Shown here: piece by piece, positions 6,916 to 15,260 of the stretch
Layout of the letters: every line of letters starts with the position of its first letter
How positions within the stretch are numbered: the stretch's first letter is position 1
Translations under genes and position numbers: made by a program
NCBI GenBank assembly: GCA_902778135.1
Contig: CACYWP010000010.1
Span: forward strand, 1 to 64,000
Reading direction: 5' to 3'
Source of the DNA: an uncultured Coriobacteriaceae bacterium
GTDB taxonomy: Bacteria; Actinomycetota; Coriobacteriia; Coriobacteriales; Atopobiaceae
Length of the DNA: 64,000 bases
Notes under the pieces: model-generated
Database searches by the model: none
What the model was told of the DNA's origin: nothing
The model's input: the letters and a program-made list of their open reading frames with translations, nothing else

Positions 6916-7430
6916 GCCCTCGCAACAGGCGGGCATACCTGGACGACTACCGGCCCACTGCCGACGGTGGCTACGAGTACACGGGCGCCGTCTGGCACTG
7001 GGCCCCGCCAGAGGCGCGCCGTCCGCTGATGCGGCGGGCGGCGGCACTGCTGTCCGCGGCGTTCGTCTGCATGGTGGCGGCTGGCTTCCTGCCCGCGCCG
7101 GGCGTCGGATACGCCGCATACGTGCTGCTTCCCTATGCCGTCGCGCTGGTGGCGGCCGCGCTTGCGACCGCCAGCCTGCTGCGTCTGGCCCGCGCGGGCG
7201 ACGAGGTGCGCGACCACGTGTATCAGGCATCGGTGCCACGCCTGCCGGGACGGCTGCTCGTCGGATGCATCGCCGCCATCGCCAGCGCCCTGGGGCAGCT
7301 GGTCCACCTTGCCCTCTCCGGAGGGGCACCCTCCCTCGCGGGCATCGCCTTCGCCCTGCTGATGGCTGCCGCGGCGGCCTGCCTCGCCCTGCTCTGCCGC
7401 GCCTTCTCCGACATCCCCCTCGCCAGCTGA
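6912..7430 (+). CDS. Hypothetical small membrane protein
   Basis: Unrecognised 172-residue protein translationally coupled to the peptidase gene through an ATGA overlap. A hydrophilic N-terminus of about 40 residues rich in Tyr, Arg and Asp precedes four predicted hydrophobic helices in two pairs (about 47-65, 68-92, 117-137, 143-163), separated by a charged loop around RLARAGDEVRDHVYQ. No catalytic motif is visible. The coupling suggests a role linked to the peptidase or to membrane anchoring, but this is guesswork. Confidence 0.7.
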   Translation: MSPRNRRAYLDDYRPTADGGYEYTGAVWHWAPPEARRPLMRRAAALLSAAFVCMVAAGFLPAPGVGYAAYVLLPYAVALVAAALATASLLRLARAGDEVRDHVYQASVPRLPGRLLVGCIAAIASALGQLVHLALSGGAPSLAGIAFALLMAAAAACLALLCRAFSDIPLAS

Positions 7431-7642
7431 CCGAAGGTCCCCGGGGGTCGGCGCAGGGGCCCCGCACGCCCGCGGATATTGGATAAAGGGGCGCCGTTTA
7501 CCCTCATTCTTCAACGGAGGGCAGTCTTTCATAAGCCTTTAACGTTTCTATCATTAAACTAGTGACGTTTATATGGGGGAGGCGTCGGCGAGTCCCCTCC
7601 CCCACGTCCAACTGCAAATCTCGTCGAAGGGAGAGGTCTCTC
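7431..7642 (+). promoter_or_regulatory. Promoter/leader region of the first peptide transporter operon
   Basis: The segment 7500-7575 is markedly AT-richer than its surroundings and is the likely promoter, though no confident -35/-10 pair is assigned. A leader hairpin follows: TGGGGGAGG (7574-7582) pairs with CCTCCCCCA (7596-7604). The Shine-Dalgarno AGGGAGAGG lies at 7628-7636 before the ATG at 7643. Confidence 0.5.
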
Positions 7643-9910
7643 ATGAACGTCACTCGTAGGAACTTCCTCAAGGCCGCAGGCGCAACCAGCGCCATGGGCA
7701 TCCTCGCCGGTTGCGGCGGCGGGTCTTCGTCCGGTGGTGCGGGCGGCGCCAGCGACACCCCGCTCGTCGTCGGCTACTCCCCGTTCAGCAGCAAGTTCTC
7801 GCCGTTCTTCGCCGAGACCGCCTATGACCAGGACGCCCAGAACATGACCCAGCTCCTCCTGTTCCCCACCACGCGCCTGGGCGAGGTCGTCTACAAGGGC
7901 ATCGAGGGAGAGTCCTACGAGTACAACGGCACGTCCTACACCTACACCGGCCCTGCCGACATCGAGGTCACCGAGAACGCCGACGGCACCGTCGACTACG
8001 ACATCACCCTGCGTGACGACATCGTGTTCTCCGATGGCGAGGGCATGACCATCGACGACTACATCTTCTCCCTGTACGTCGTCTGCGACCCCACCTACGA
8101 CGGCTCCGCCACCCTGTTCTCCATGCCGATCGAGGGCATGGACGAGTACCGCTCCGGCATGGAGACGCTGGGCAGCCTCATCTTCGAGGCCGGCGAGGAC
8201 AACACCGACTTCGCCAACTGGACCGAAGAGCAGCAGACCGCCTACTGGGAGAGCTACAACGGCACCACCAAGGCACTGGCAGAGGACATCGTCAGCTACT
8301 GCGTCGAGAACGGCTATGCCGAGGACGGCGACATCGCCGGCGCCGCCGAGTCCTGGGGCTTCGAGGTCGCCAAGGACGGCACCGTCGAGGACTTCGCCAA
8401 GGCGCTCTCCGACGCCTACGGCGCCGACGTCAACGGCATGGTGGGCACCGAGGCCGCCAGCGTGACCGTCGATGACCTCTTCCCCAACCTCGCCGACTAC
8501 TCCATCGGTGTCGAGACCGGCGAATCCGCGGCCACCATCACCGGCATCCAGAAGATCGACGACTACAACTGCCGCATCCACGCCACCCAGGTCGACGCCA
8601 ACCTCATCTACCAGCTCGGCCTCCAGATCTGCCCGCTGCACTACTACGGCGACGACAAGCAGTTCAACGCCGAGACCGGTCCCTTCGGCTTCCCCAAGGG
8701 CGACCTCTCGCTCGTCCGTGCCAAGACCACCCAGCCCATGGGTGCCGGCCCCTACAAGTTCATCAAGTTCGAGAACGGCATCATCAACTACGAGGCCAAC
8801 GAGCACTACTTCAAGAGTGCCCCCAAGATCAAGTACCTGCAGTTCCGCGAGGTGCAGGACGTCGACAAGCTCAACGGCGTCGTGACCGGCACCATCGACC
8901 TCACCGACCCGTCCTGGTCCAAGGACACCGCCCAGGCCGTCGCCGACGAGAACGGCGGCGAGATCACCGGCGACGTCATCACCACGAGCACCGTCGACAA
9001 CCTCGGCTACGGCTACATCGGCATCAACAGCCACAACGTGTGCGTCAACGACGAGCCCGGCTCCGACGCCTCCAAGTGCCTGCGCAAGGGCCTGGCCACC
9101 ATCCTGGCCGCCTATCGCGACGTGGCCATCGACTCCTACTACGGCGAGGCCGCCGAGGTCATCAACTACCCGATCTCCAACACCAGCTGGGCCGCCCCGC
9201 ACGCCACCGACCCCGACTACAAGGTCGCCTTCTCGGTCGACGTGGACGGCAACGACATCTACACCTCCGACATGAGCGCCGACGACCGCTACGCCGCCGC
9301 CCAGCAGGCCGCACTCGGCTTCTTCGAGAAGGCCGGCTACACCGTCGCCGACGGAAAGCTCACCGAGGCCCCCAAGGGCGCCAAGCTCGAGTACGAGGTC
9401 ATGATCCCCGCTGACGGCACCGGCGACCACCCCGCGTTCATGATCCTCACCGAGGCCGAGGACGCCTTCGCCGAGATCGGCATGAAGCTCATCGTCAACG
9501 ACCTCTCCAACTCCTCCGACCTGTGGACCAAGCTCGAGGCCAACCAGGGCGAGATCTGGTGCGCCGCATGGGGCGCCACCATCGACCCCGACATGACCCA
9601 GGTCTACTTCTCCGACATCGCCAACGGCGGCAAGGAGCCCGGCGGTTCCAACTACATGTACCAGATCGAGGACGAGGAGCTCGACAGCCTGATCAAGGAC
9701 GCCCGCGCCTCCACCGACCAGGAGTACCGCAAGCAGATCTACAAGGCCTGCCTCGACATCATCATCGACTGGGCCTGCGAGATTCCCACGTACCAGCGCC
9801 AGAACGCCATCATCTTCTCGACCGAGCGCATCAACATCGACACCGTCACGCCGGACATCAGCACGTTCTACACCTGGGATAAGGAAATCGAGAACTACGA
9901 GATGAAGTAA
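7643..9910 (+). CDS. Oligopeptide ABC transporter substrate-binding lipoprotein, large form
   Basis: Extracytoplasmic solute-binding protein of family 5 (OppA/DppA). The N-terminus TRRNFLKAAG carries a twin-arginine motif and the lipobox LAGC (Cys near residue 24), so it is probably exported by Tat and lipid-anchored; a Gly/Ser-rich linker follows. VDYDITLRDDIVFSDGEGMT is the family signature, and YYGEAAEVINYPIS and QAALGFFEKAGY are typical of the C-terminal lobe. At 755 residues it is about 200 longer than ordinary family members, with extra acidic sequence between residues about 170 and 300. A terminator-like hairpin separates it from the permease genes, which would give more binding protein than permease. 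Confidence 0.9.
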   Translation: MNVTRRNFLKAAGATSAMGILAGCGGGSSSGGAGGASDTPLVVGYSPFSSKFSPFFAETAYDQDAQNMTQLLLFPTTRLGEVVYKGIEGESYEYNGTSYTYTGPADIEVTENADGTVDYDITLRDDIVFSDGEGMTIDDYIFSLYVVCDPTYDGSATLFSMPIEGMDEYRSGMETLGSLIFEAGEDNTDFANWTEEQQTAYWESYNGTTKALAEDIVSYCVENGYAEDGDIAGAAESWGFEVAKDGTVEDFAKALSDAYGADVNGMVGTEAASVTVDDLFPNLADYSIGVETGESAATITGIQKIDDYNCRIHATQVDANLIYQLGLQICPLHYYGDDKQFNAETGPFGFPKGDLSLVRAKTTQPMGAGPYKFIKFENGIINYEANEHYFKSAPKIKYLQFREVQDVDKLNGVVTGTIDLTDPSWSKDTAQAVADENGGEITGDVITTSTVDNLGYGYIGINSHNVCVNDEPGSDASKCLRKGLATILAAYRDVAIDSYYGEAAEVINYPISNTSWAAPHATDPDYKVAFSVDVDGNDIYTSDMSADDRYAAAQQAALGFFEKAGYTVADGKLTEAPKGAKLEYEVMIPADGTGDHPAFMILTEAEDAFAEIGMKLIVNDLSNSSDLWTKLEANQGEIWCAAWGATIDPDMTQVYFSDIANGGKEPGGSNYMYQIEDEELDSLIKDARASTDQEYRKQIYKACLDIIIDWACEIPTYQRQNAIIFSTERINIDTVTPDISTFYTWDKEIENYEMK

Positions 9911-9921
9911 TCCTCTCGTGC

Positions 9922-9951
9922 GCCCGGCAGGCATCGTCCTGCCGGGCTTTT
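9922..9951 (+). terminator. Terminator/attenuator between binding protein and permease genes
   Basis: GCCCGGCAGG (9922-9931) pairs perfectly with CCTGCCGGGC (9938-9947), followed by TTTT. It lies 11 nt after the binding-protein stop and 37 nt before the first permease gene; partial read-through is implied because the permease genes have no other evident promoter. Confidence 0.8.
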
Positions 9952-9988
9952 CCGCACTCCCTCCAGACCCAAGCGAGGTGAACCCTCC

Positions 9989-10975
9989 GTGCGCAAATAC
10001 ATCCTCAAACGACTGCTCGAGTCAGTCGTGATCCTTGTGTTCGTCGCCTTCATCATCTACGTGCTGATGCGCTGCCTGCCCACGTCTTATCTCGAGCAAG
10101 TCGCCCGCGCCAAGTCCCAGCAGCCCGGCTCGAAGAGCTTCGAGGAGTGGATGGCCCAGCTCTCCGCCACCTACGGCATGGACAAGGGCATCCTCCCCGG
10201 CTTCCTGTCGTGGTGCGGCCGCGCCATCCGCGGCGACTTCGGCGACTCCTGGCGCTGGACCGTTCCCGTGACCGAGAAGTTCGCCGACTCCGTGTGGATC
10301 TCGTTCATCATGGGCGGCATCGCCTTCCTCTTCGAGATCATCATCGCCATCCCCCTGGGCATCATCGCCGCCACCAAGCAGTACACCAAGATCGACTACA
10401 CCATCACCATCGTGGCACTGGCCTGCTTCTCGCTGCCGACGTTCTTCTTCGCGTCGCTGCTGAAGCTGCTGTTCTGCGTCAACCTCGGGTGGTTCGACCT
10501 AGGTGGACTCATCGGGCGCAACTACGAGCAGCTCTCCAGCATGGGCCAGTTCTTCGACCGCGCCCAGCACCTGGTGCTGCCCATCGTGACGCTGGTCGTC
10601 ATCTCCATCGGATCGCTGATGCGCTACACCCGCACCAACATGCTGGAGGTCCTGAACGCAGACTACATCCGCACGGCACGCGCCAAGGGCCTGCCCGAGA
10701 GCAAGGTCATCTACCACCACGCCTTCCGCAACACGCTGATCCCGCTGGTCACGATGCTCGGCGGATCGCTGCCGGGCCTGTTCGCAGGCGCGCTCATCAC
10801 CGAGACGCTGTACTCGATCCCGGGCATCGGCTACGTGTCCTACCAGTCGATGGTGGCGGGAGACATCCCCTTTTCGATGTTCTACCTGACCTTCATGGCC
10901 ATCCTCACGCTGCTCGGCAACCTCATATCAGACATCCTCTACGCCGTGGTCGACCCACGCGTCCGTATCGCCTAG
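9989..10975 (+). CDS. Oligopeptide ABC transporter permease, OppB/DppB type
   Basis: Inner-membrane permease of 328 residues, first of the two pore subunits. It begins MRKYILKRLLESVVILVFVAF, a typical OppB amphipathic start followed by TM1, and has about six membrane helices. The ATPase-contact (EAA) loop is visible as YIRTARAKGLPESKVIYHHAFRNTLIP near residue 230. The start is GTG at 9989. It is followed at 13 nt by the OppC-type gene, so the pair is co-translated from one mRNA with the two ATPase genes. Confidence 0.93.
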   Translation: MRKYILKRLLESVVILVFVAFIIYVLMRCLPTSYLEQVARAKSQQPGSKSFEEWMAQLSATYGMDKGILPGFLSWCGRAIRGDFGDSWRWTVPVTEKFADSVWISFIMGGIAFLFEIIIAIPLGIIAATKQYTKIDYTITIVALACFSLPTFFFASLLKLLFCVNLGWFDLGGLIGRNYEQLSSMGQFFDRAQHLVLPIVTLVVISIGSLMRYTRTNMLEVLNADYIRTARAKGLPESKVIYHHAFRNTLIPLVTMLGGSLPGLFAGALITETLYSIPGIGYVSYQSMVAGDIPFSMFYLTFMAILTLLGNLISDILYAVVDPRVRIA

Positions 10976-10988
10976 GGAGGTGGGGCAC

Positions 10989-12578
10989 ATGGCAGACGAA
11001 ACGACCAACAAGGTCGACGACCTCATCACGCAGGAGATCGACGCCCAGGGCGAGAGCGCCGAACAGAGCGAGTACTCGCTCAACGACGACCGTCGCGTGA
11101 AGACCCTCTCGCCCACCGCCCTGGTGGTCAAGCGGTTCCTCCGCAACCGCGTTGCCGTGACGGGCCTCTTCATCCTGGCCTTCATGTTCGTGTTCTCGTT
11201 CATCGGCGGCATCGTGAGCCCCTATCGCGAGGACCAGCTGTTCTACCGCTTCGACGAGCAGAACAAGCAGTGGGCCGCCGTCATGGAGAACAAGGAGCTG
11301 CGCTACGTCACGGAGAACGACGCGGACTTCCCCTCCGTGGCCCGCGCCAAGTTCGTCCTGGCCCTCAAGCAGGACGGCAACACCTTCGAGTCACAAGGCG
11401 TCACCTATCGCTACGAGGAGGAGGGCGAGGAGCTCTACAGCCTCTACGTCGACGGACAGGACGAACCGGTGGCGATGGCGACCTACGACACCGTGAGCTC
11501 CTCGACGGGCAACGAGACGCTGCCCTTCGCCTTCCAGCGCGCCATCCTCCTGGCTGACGCGGGCAACAAGGACAGCTTCAAGTACGACGGCACCACCTAC
11601 ACCATGGACGACGCCGGCACCGTCATGGACGGCGAGACCGAGGTCGCCTATGCGAGCCGCTACGTGGCCCAGGCCATCATGAGCGACGTCTTCCTCTCCC
11701 GCCAGTTCAAGGACGAGCTCATCGAGGCCATCGAGGCGGGGCAGTCCGAGTTCTCCTTCACCGACGAGAACGGCGAGACCGCCGACTACCTCCTCAAGTA
11801 CGACGCAGGCAAGAGCAGCTGGTCGGTCATGCAGTCGGTCTCCACCAAGGTCTTCGACACCTACTCCTTCCCCAGCCTGGCCCATCCGCTGGGCACCGAC
11901 CGCAACGGCATGGACATGCTCACGCGCCTGATGTACGGCGGACGCGTCTCGCTCTACATCGGCTTCATCGTCGTGTTCATCGAGACCATCATCGGCGTCA
12001 TCCTGGGCGGCATCTCCGGCTACTGCGGTGGCTGGGTGGACAACCTGATCATGCGCATCGTCGACGTGTTCTACTGCATCCCGTCGATGCCGATCATCAT
12101 CATCCTGGGCGCCACCATGGACGCCATGCGCGTCGACCCCCAGATCCGCATGCTCTACCTCATGCTGCTGCTGGGATTCCTCGGCTGGGCGGGCATCGCG
12201 CGCCTGGTCCGCGGCCAGATCCTGTCCCTGCGCGAGCAGGAGTTCATGACGGCAGCCGAGGCGACCGGCATCCGCGCGAGCCGCCGCATCTTCCGCCACC
12301 TCATCCCCAACGTGATCCCGCAGCTCATCGTCACCATGACCATGAGCCTGGGCTCCACCATCATCACCGAGGCGACGCTCTCGTTCCTCGGCCTGGGCGT
12401 GAAGTTCCCGTTCGCCTCGTGGGGCAACATCATCAACGACGTCAACGACACCTACGTGCTCACCAACTACTGGTTCATCTGGATCCCGGCAGGCGTCTGC
12501 CTGCTGGCGACGGTGCTGGCCTTCAATCTGGTGGGCGACGGCCTGCGTGACGCCTTCGACCCCAAGATGAACCGGTAA
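10989..12578 (+). CDS. Oligopeptide ABC transporter permease, OppC type with large inserted domain
   Basis: Second pore subunit, 529 residues where OppC is usually about 300. TM1 (VAVTGLFILAFMFVFSFIGG, residues 56-75) is followed by a hydrophilic insertion from about 80 to 295, rich in Asp, Glu and Tyr, that should lie outside the membrane; the normal OppC body resumes at HPLGTDRNGMDMLTRLMYGG and keeps the EAA loop (MTAAEATGIRASRRIFRHLIPN). The insertion is in frame, contains no stop and has the same codon use. It may be a fixed receptor-docking domain for the enlarged binding protein. ATG 10989 follows GGGAGGTGGGG, which excludes the slightly earlier start. Confidence 0.92.
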   Translation: MADETTNKVDDLITQEIDAQGESAEQSEYSLNDDRRVKTLSPTALVVKRFLRNRVAVTGLFILAFMFVFSFIGGIVSPYREDQLFYRFDEQNKQWAAVMENKELRYVTENDADFPSVARAKFVLALKQDGNTFESQGVTYRYEEEGEELYSLYVDGQDEPVAMATYDTVSSSTGNETLPFAFQRAILLADAGNKDSFKYDGTTYTMDDAGTVMDGETEVAYASRYVAQAIMSDVFLSRQFKDELIEAIEAGQSEFSFTDENGETADYLLKYDAGKSSWSVMQSVSTKVFDTYSFPSLAHPLGTDRNGMDMLTRLMYGGRVSLYIGFIVVFIETIIGVILGGISGYCGGWVDNLIMRIVDVFYCIPSMPIIIILGATMDAMRVDPQIRMLYLMLLLGFLGWAGIARLVRGQILSLREQEFMTAAEATGIRASRRIFRHLIPNVIPQLIVTMTMSLGSTIITEATLSFLGLGVKFPFASWGNIINDVNDTYVLTNYWFIWIPAGVCLLATVLAFNLVGDGLRDAFDPKMNR

Positions 12579-12591
12579 GGAGGCTGATCGC

Positions 12592-13815
12592 ATGGCATTT
12601 GGCAAGAAGAACGCGAAGGACCGCGGTGACGGGTACCTCTCCGCACGCGAATCCCGCGCGATTTCCAAGGCAAACCGCAAGATCACCAACGAGCTCGAGA
12701 GAAAGTGGAAGCGCAAGGGCGTGCCCGAGGGCGAGTACCTGACGACCATGCACGACCCCGCGAACGCTGTGGAGTTCGACGACCTGCACACCTTCTTCTT
12801 CACCGACAACGGCACCGTCCGCAGCGTCGACGGTGTGAGCTTCGACGTCCCGCAGGGCAAGGTCGTCGGCGTCGTGGGCGAGTCGGGCTGCGGCAAGTCG
12901 GTCACCTCCCTGTCGCTGATGCAGCTGCTGCAGCGCCCGCAGGGCCAGATCGTCTCCGGCGAGATCCGCCTGAACCTGGGCGACAAGGCCTACGACATCA
13001 CCAAGATCACGCAGGAGCACATGCAGCACCTGCGCGGCAACATGATTTCGATGATCTTCCAGGAGCCGATGACCTCCCTCAACCCGGTGTTCCGCATCGG
13101 CGACCAGGTGGACGAGGTCATCGCGCTGCACGACGGCGAGGGCAAGACCCCGGAGGAGATCCGCAAGCGCACCATCGAGGCCATCGAGATGGTCGGCATC
13201 GCCAACGCGGAGGGCGTCGCGGAGATGTTCCCGCACGAGCTCTCCGGCGGCATGCGCCAGCGCATCATGATCGCCATGGCACTGGCCTGCAACCCCAAGG
13301 TCATCATCGCCGACGAGCCTACGACGGCCCTCGACGTCACCATCCAGGCCCAGATCCTGGACCTGCTGCGCAACCTGAAGGACCGCATCAACTCGTCGAT
13401 CATGCTCATCACGCACGACCTGGGCGTCATCGCCGAGATGGCCGACTACGTGGTGGTCATGTACGCCGGGCGCGTGGTGGAGAAGGGCACCGCCGAGGAC
13501 ATCTTCCACCATCCGGCGCACCCCTACACCATCGGCCTGATGGCCTCCAAGCCGGTCGTCGGACGCGAGGTGGAGAAGCTCTTCTCCATTCCCGGCAAGG
13601 TTCCCAACCCCATCAAGATGCCCAACTACTGCTACTTCCGCGACCGCTGCGACCGTCGCCTAGGCTGCTGTGACGGCGACTACCCCTGCCAGATCAGCCT
13701 CTCCGACACGCACAAGGTCAGCTGCTACCGCTACTACGAGGAGCACAGGGCCGAGGCCGAGGCCGACGGCAAGGACGACATGAGCGCCTTTGGCATGGGA
13801 GAGGTGAGCGCATGA
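12592..13815 (+). CDS. Oligopeptide ABC transporter ATPase, OppD/DppD type
   Basis: ATP-hydrolysing subunit of 407 residues. Walker A is GESGCGKS, the signature LSGGMRQR and Walker [13 protein letters not shown], and the C-terminal Cys-containing oligopeptide domain CYFRDRCDRRLGCC is present (such Cys clusters bind a 4Fe-4S centre in some DppD/F proteins). A basic N-terminal extension of about 50 residues precedes the ATPase core. ATG 12592 follows AAGGAGG. Its stop overlaps the ATG of the next ATPase gene. Confidence 0.94.
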   Translation: MAFGKKNAKDRGDGYLSARESRAISKANRKITNELERKWKRKGVPEGEYLTTMHDPANAVEFDDLHTFFFTDNGTVRSVDGVSFDVPQGKVVGVVGESGCGKSVTSLSLMQLLQRPQGQIVSGEIRLNLGDKAYDITKITQEHMQHLRGNMISMIFQEPMTSLNPVFRIGDQVDEVIALHDGEGKTPEEIRKRTIEAIEMVGIANAEGVAEMFPHELSGGMRQRIMIAMALACNPKVIIADEPTTALDVTIQAQILDLLRNLKDRINSSIMLITHDLGVIAEMADYVVVMYAGRVVEKGTAEDIFHHPAHPYTIGLMASKPVVGREVEKLFSIPGKVPNPIKMPNYCYFRDRCDRRLGCCDGDYPCQISLSDTHKVSCYRYYEEHRAEAEADGKDDMSAFGMGEVSA

Positions 13816-14834
13816 GCGAGACGACCGAGGCCAAGCTGGCCTACGATCCCCAGTACATCCTGATGGTCCGCAACCTCAAGAAGTACTTCCCCATCAAGGG
13901 CGGCATGATGAACCGCGTGGTGGGCAACGTGAAGGCCGTCGACGGCGTCACCTTCAACCTCAAGCGCGGCACCACGATGGGCCTGGTCGGCGAGTCCGGC
14001 TGTGGCAAGACGACCACCGGCCGCACCATCCTGCGCCTGACGGGCGACAAGACCGACGGCGACGTGCTCTTCAACGGCCAGGAGGTCTACGACCTCTCCA
14101 AGGAGGAGCTGCGCCACCTGCGCACCAAGATGCAGATCATCTTCCAGGACCCGTTCTCCAGCCTCTCGCCCCGCCTGCCCATCGCCGAGATCATCGGCGA
14201 GGCCGTCCGCGAGCACAACCTGGTGCCCAAGGACCAGCTGGACGACTATGTCGACGAGGTCATGGACCAGTGTGGCCTGCAGCCCTTCCAGAAGGAGCGC
14301 TACCCGCACGAGTTCTCCGGTGGCCAGCGCCAGCGCATCTGCATCGCGCGCGCCCTCGCCCTCAACCCCGAGTTCGTCGTCTGCGACGAGCCTGTAAGTG
14401 CGCTGGACGTGTCCATCCAGGCGCAGATCATCAACCTGCTGAACGACCTGCAGGAGCAGCGCAACCTCACCTACCTCTTCATCAGCCACGACCTGTCGGT
14501 CGTCGAGCACATCTCCGACACCGTGGGCGTCATGTACCTGGGCAACCTCGTGGAGTACGGAGAGAAGAAGGACATCTTCGCCAACCCGCTGCACCCCTAC
14601 ACCCAGGCGCTCTTCAGTGCGATCCCCATCCCCGACCCCGATGCCAAGATGAACCGCATCGTGCTCGAGGGGTCGATTCCCTCGCCCGCAAACCCGCCCG
14701 AGGGCTGCAAGTTCCACACCCGCTGCAGCAAGTGCATGGAGTGCTGCAAGCACGTGGCCCCCAAGCAGAAGGAGATCGAGCCGGGACACTATGTGGTCTG
14801 CCACCTCTACGACGACGAGTCCGGGCAGGCGTAG
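13812..14834 (+). CDS. Oligopeptide ABC transporter ATPase, OppF/DppF type
   Basis: Second ATPase subunit, 340 residues: Walker [11 protein letters not shown]-loop [12 protein letters not shown], signature FSGGQRQR, Walker [13 protein letters not shown] and a C-terminal [14 protein letters not shown] cluster. It partners the preceding ATPase to form the heterodimeric motor of the importer; the ATGA overlap indicates coupled translation. Confidence 0.94.
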   Translation: MSETTEAKLAYDPQYILMVRNLKKYFPIKGGMMNRVVGNVKAVDGVTFNLKRGTTMGLVGESGCGKTTTGRTILRLTGDKTDGDVLFNGQEVYDLSKEELRHLRTKMQIIFQDPFSSLSPRLPIAEIIGEAVREHNLVPKDQLDDYVDEVMDQCGLQPFQKERYPHEFSGGQRQRICIARALALNPEFVVCDEPVSALDVSIQAQIINLLNDLQEQRNLTYLFISHDLSVVEHISDTVGVMYLGNLVEYGEKKDIFANPLHPYTQALFSAIPIPDPDAKMNRIVLEGSIPSPANPPEGCKFHTRCSKCMECCKHVAPKQKEIEPGHYVVCHLYDDESGQA

Positions 14835-14837
14835 CCG

Positions 14838-15080
14838 ATGGCCGGGATGCGCAGGGCAGAGTCGTACGACGACGGGCACACCATCGCCGACATGAGCGAT
14901 GTCCGGGGCGCGGTGCGTCCCGAGCATCGCGGGTCGGGCGACTTCTCCGACGAGCTTCAGAGCGCCGAGGAGCGTTGGATGGTCGTGCTGGGAACCCTGC
15001 GCGCCGCACTGTCGATTGGCATGGTGTACATCGTCGGCTTTGGCATCGCCATCGCGGTGATGGTCGCCCTCTGGACCTGA
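14838..15080 (+). CDS. Small single-pass membrane protein of the peptide transporter operon
   Basis: Unrecognised 80-residue protein that starts 3 nt after the OppF stop and ends 22 nt before the operon terminator, which supports it being a real last gene. The first 50 residues are hydrophilic (Asp, Arg, Glu); residues 52-79 form one hydrophobic helix ending at the C-terminus. It could be an accessory subunit of the transporter. No motif is recognisable. Confidence 0.6.
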   Translation: MAGMRRAESYDDGHTIADMSDVRGAVRPEHRGSGDFSDELQSAEERWMVVLGTLRAALSIGMVYIVGFGIAIAVMVALWT

Positions 15081-15102
15081 GGCCAGCAAGACCTAGCCAC
15101 CG

Positions 15103-15148
15103 GGACGGGCCGCATGTCGCCACCAGCGCATGCGGCCCGTCCTTTGTT
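15103..15148 (+). terminator. Terminator of the first peptide transporter operon
   Basis: GGACGGGCCGCATG (15103-15116) pairs perfectly with CATGCGGCCCGTCC (15129-15142), followed by TTTGTTCT. Confidence 0.88.
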
Positions 15149-15260
15149 CTCACGTGCGTCACGAGGTGCAGACAATGCCAGTTTTCGTATGACGCTCGGC
15201 TTGAGGGGGTATCCTATACCACGCACATTCGCGTTCGAGAAAGACGGGAAGGTTGGTCCC

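Noticed and set aside
5341..7467. A 708-codon open frame on the minus strand opposite the M3 peptidase gene
   Set aside because: It is the mirror of a high-GC coding sequence, with low-complexity Val/Gly/Arg composition and no motif; the plus-strand peptidase is fully conserved.
7477..7486. TATTGGATAA shared between the Opp promoter region and 55957-55966 upstream of the amino-acid transporter
   Set aside because: The 10-mer lies in opposite orientation relative to the two operons and could be chance; too weak to call a regulatory motif.
7559..9934. A 791-codon minus-strand frame opposite the binding-protein gene
   Set aside because: Composition (Val, Gly, Asp, Leu only) is that of antisense shadow; the plus strand encodes a recognisable lipoprotein.
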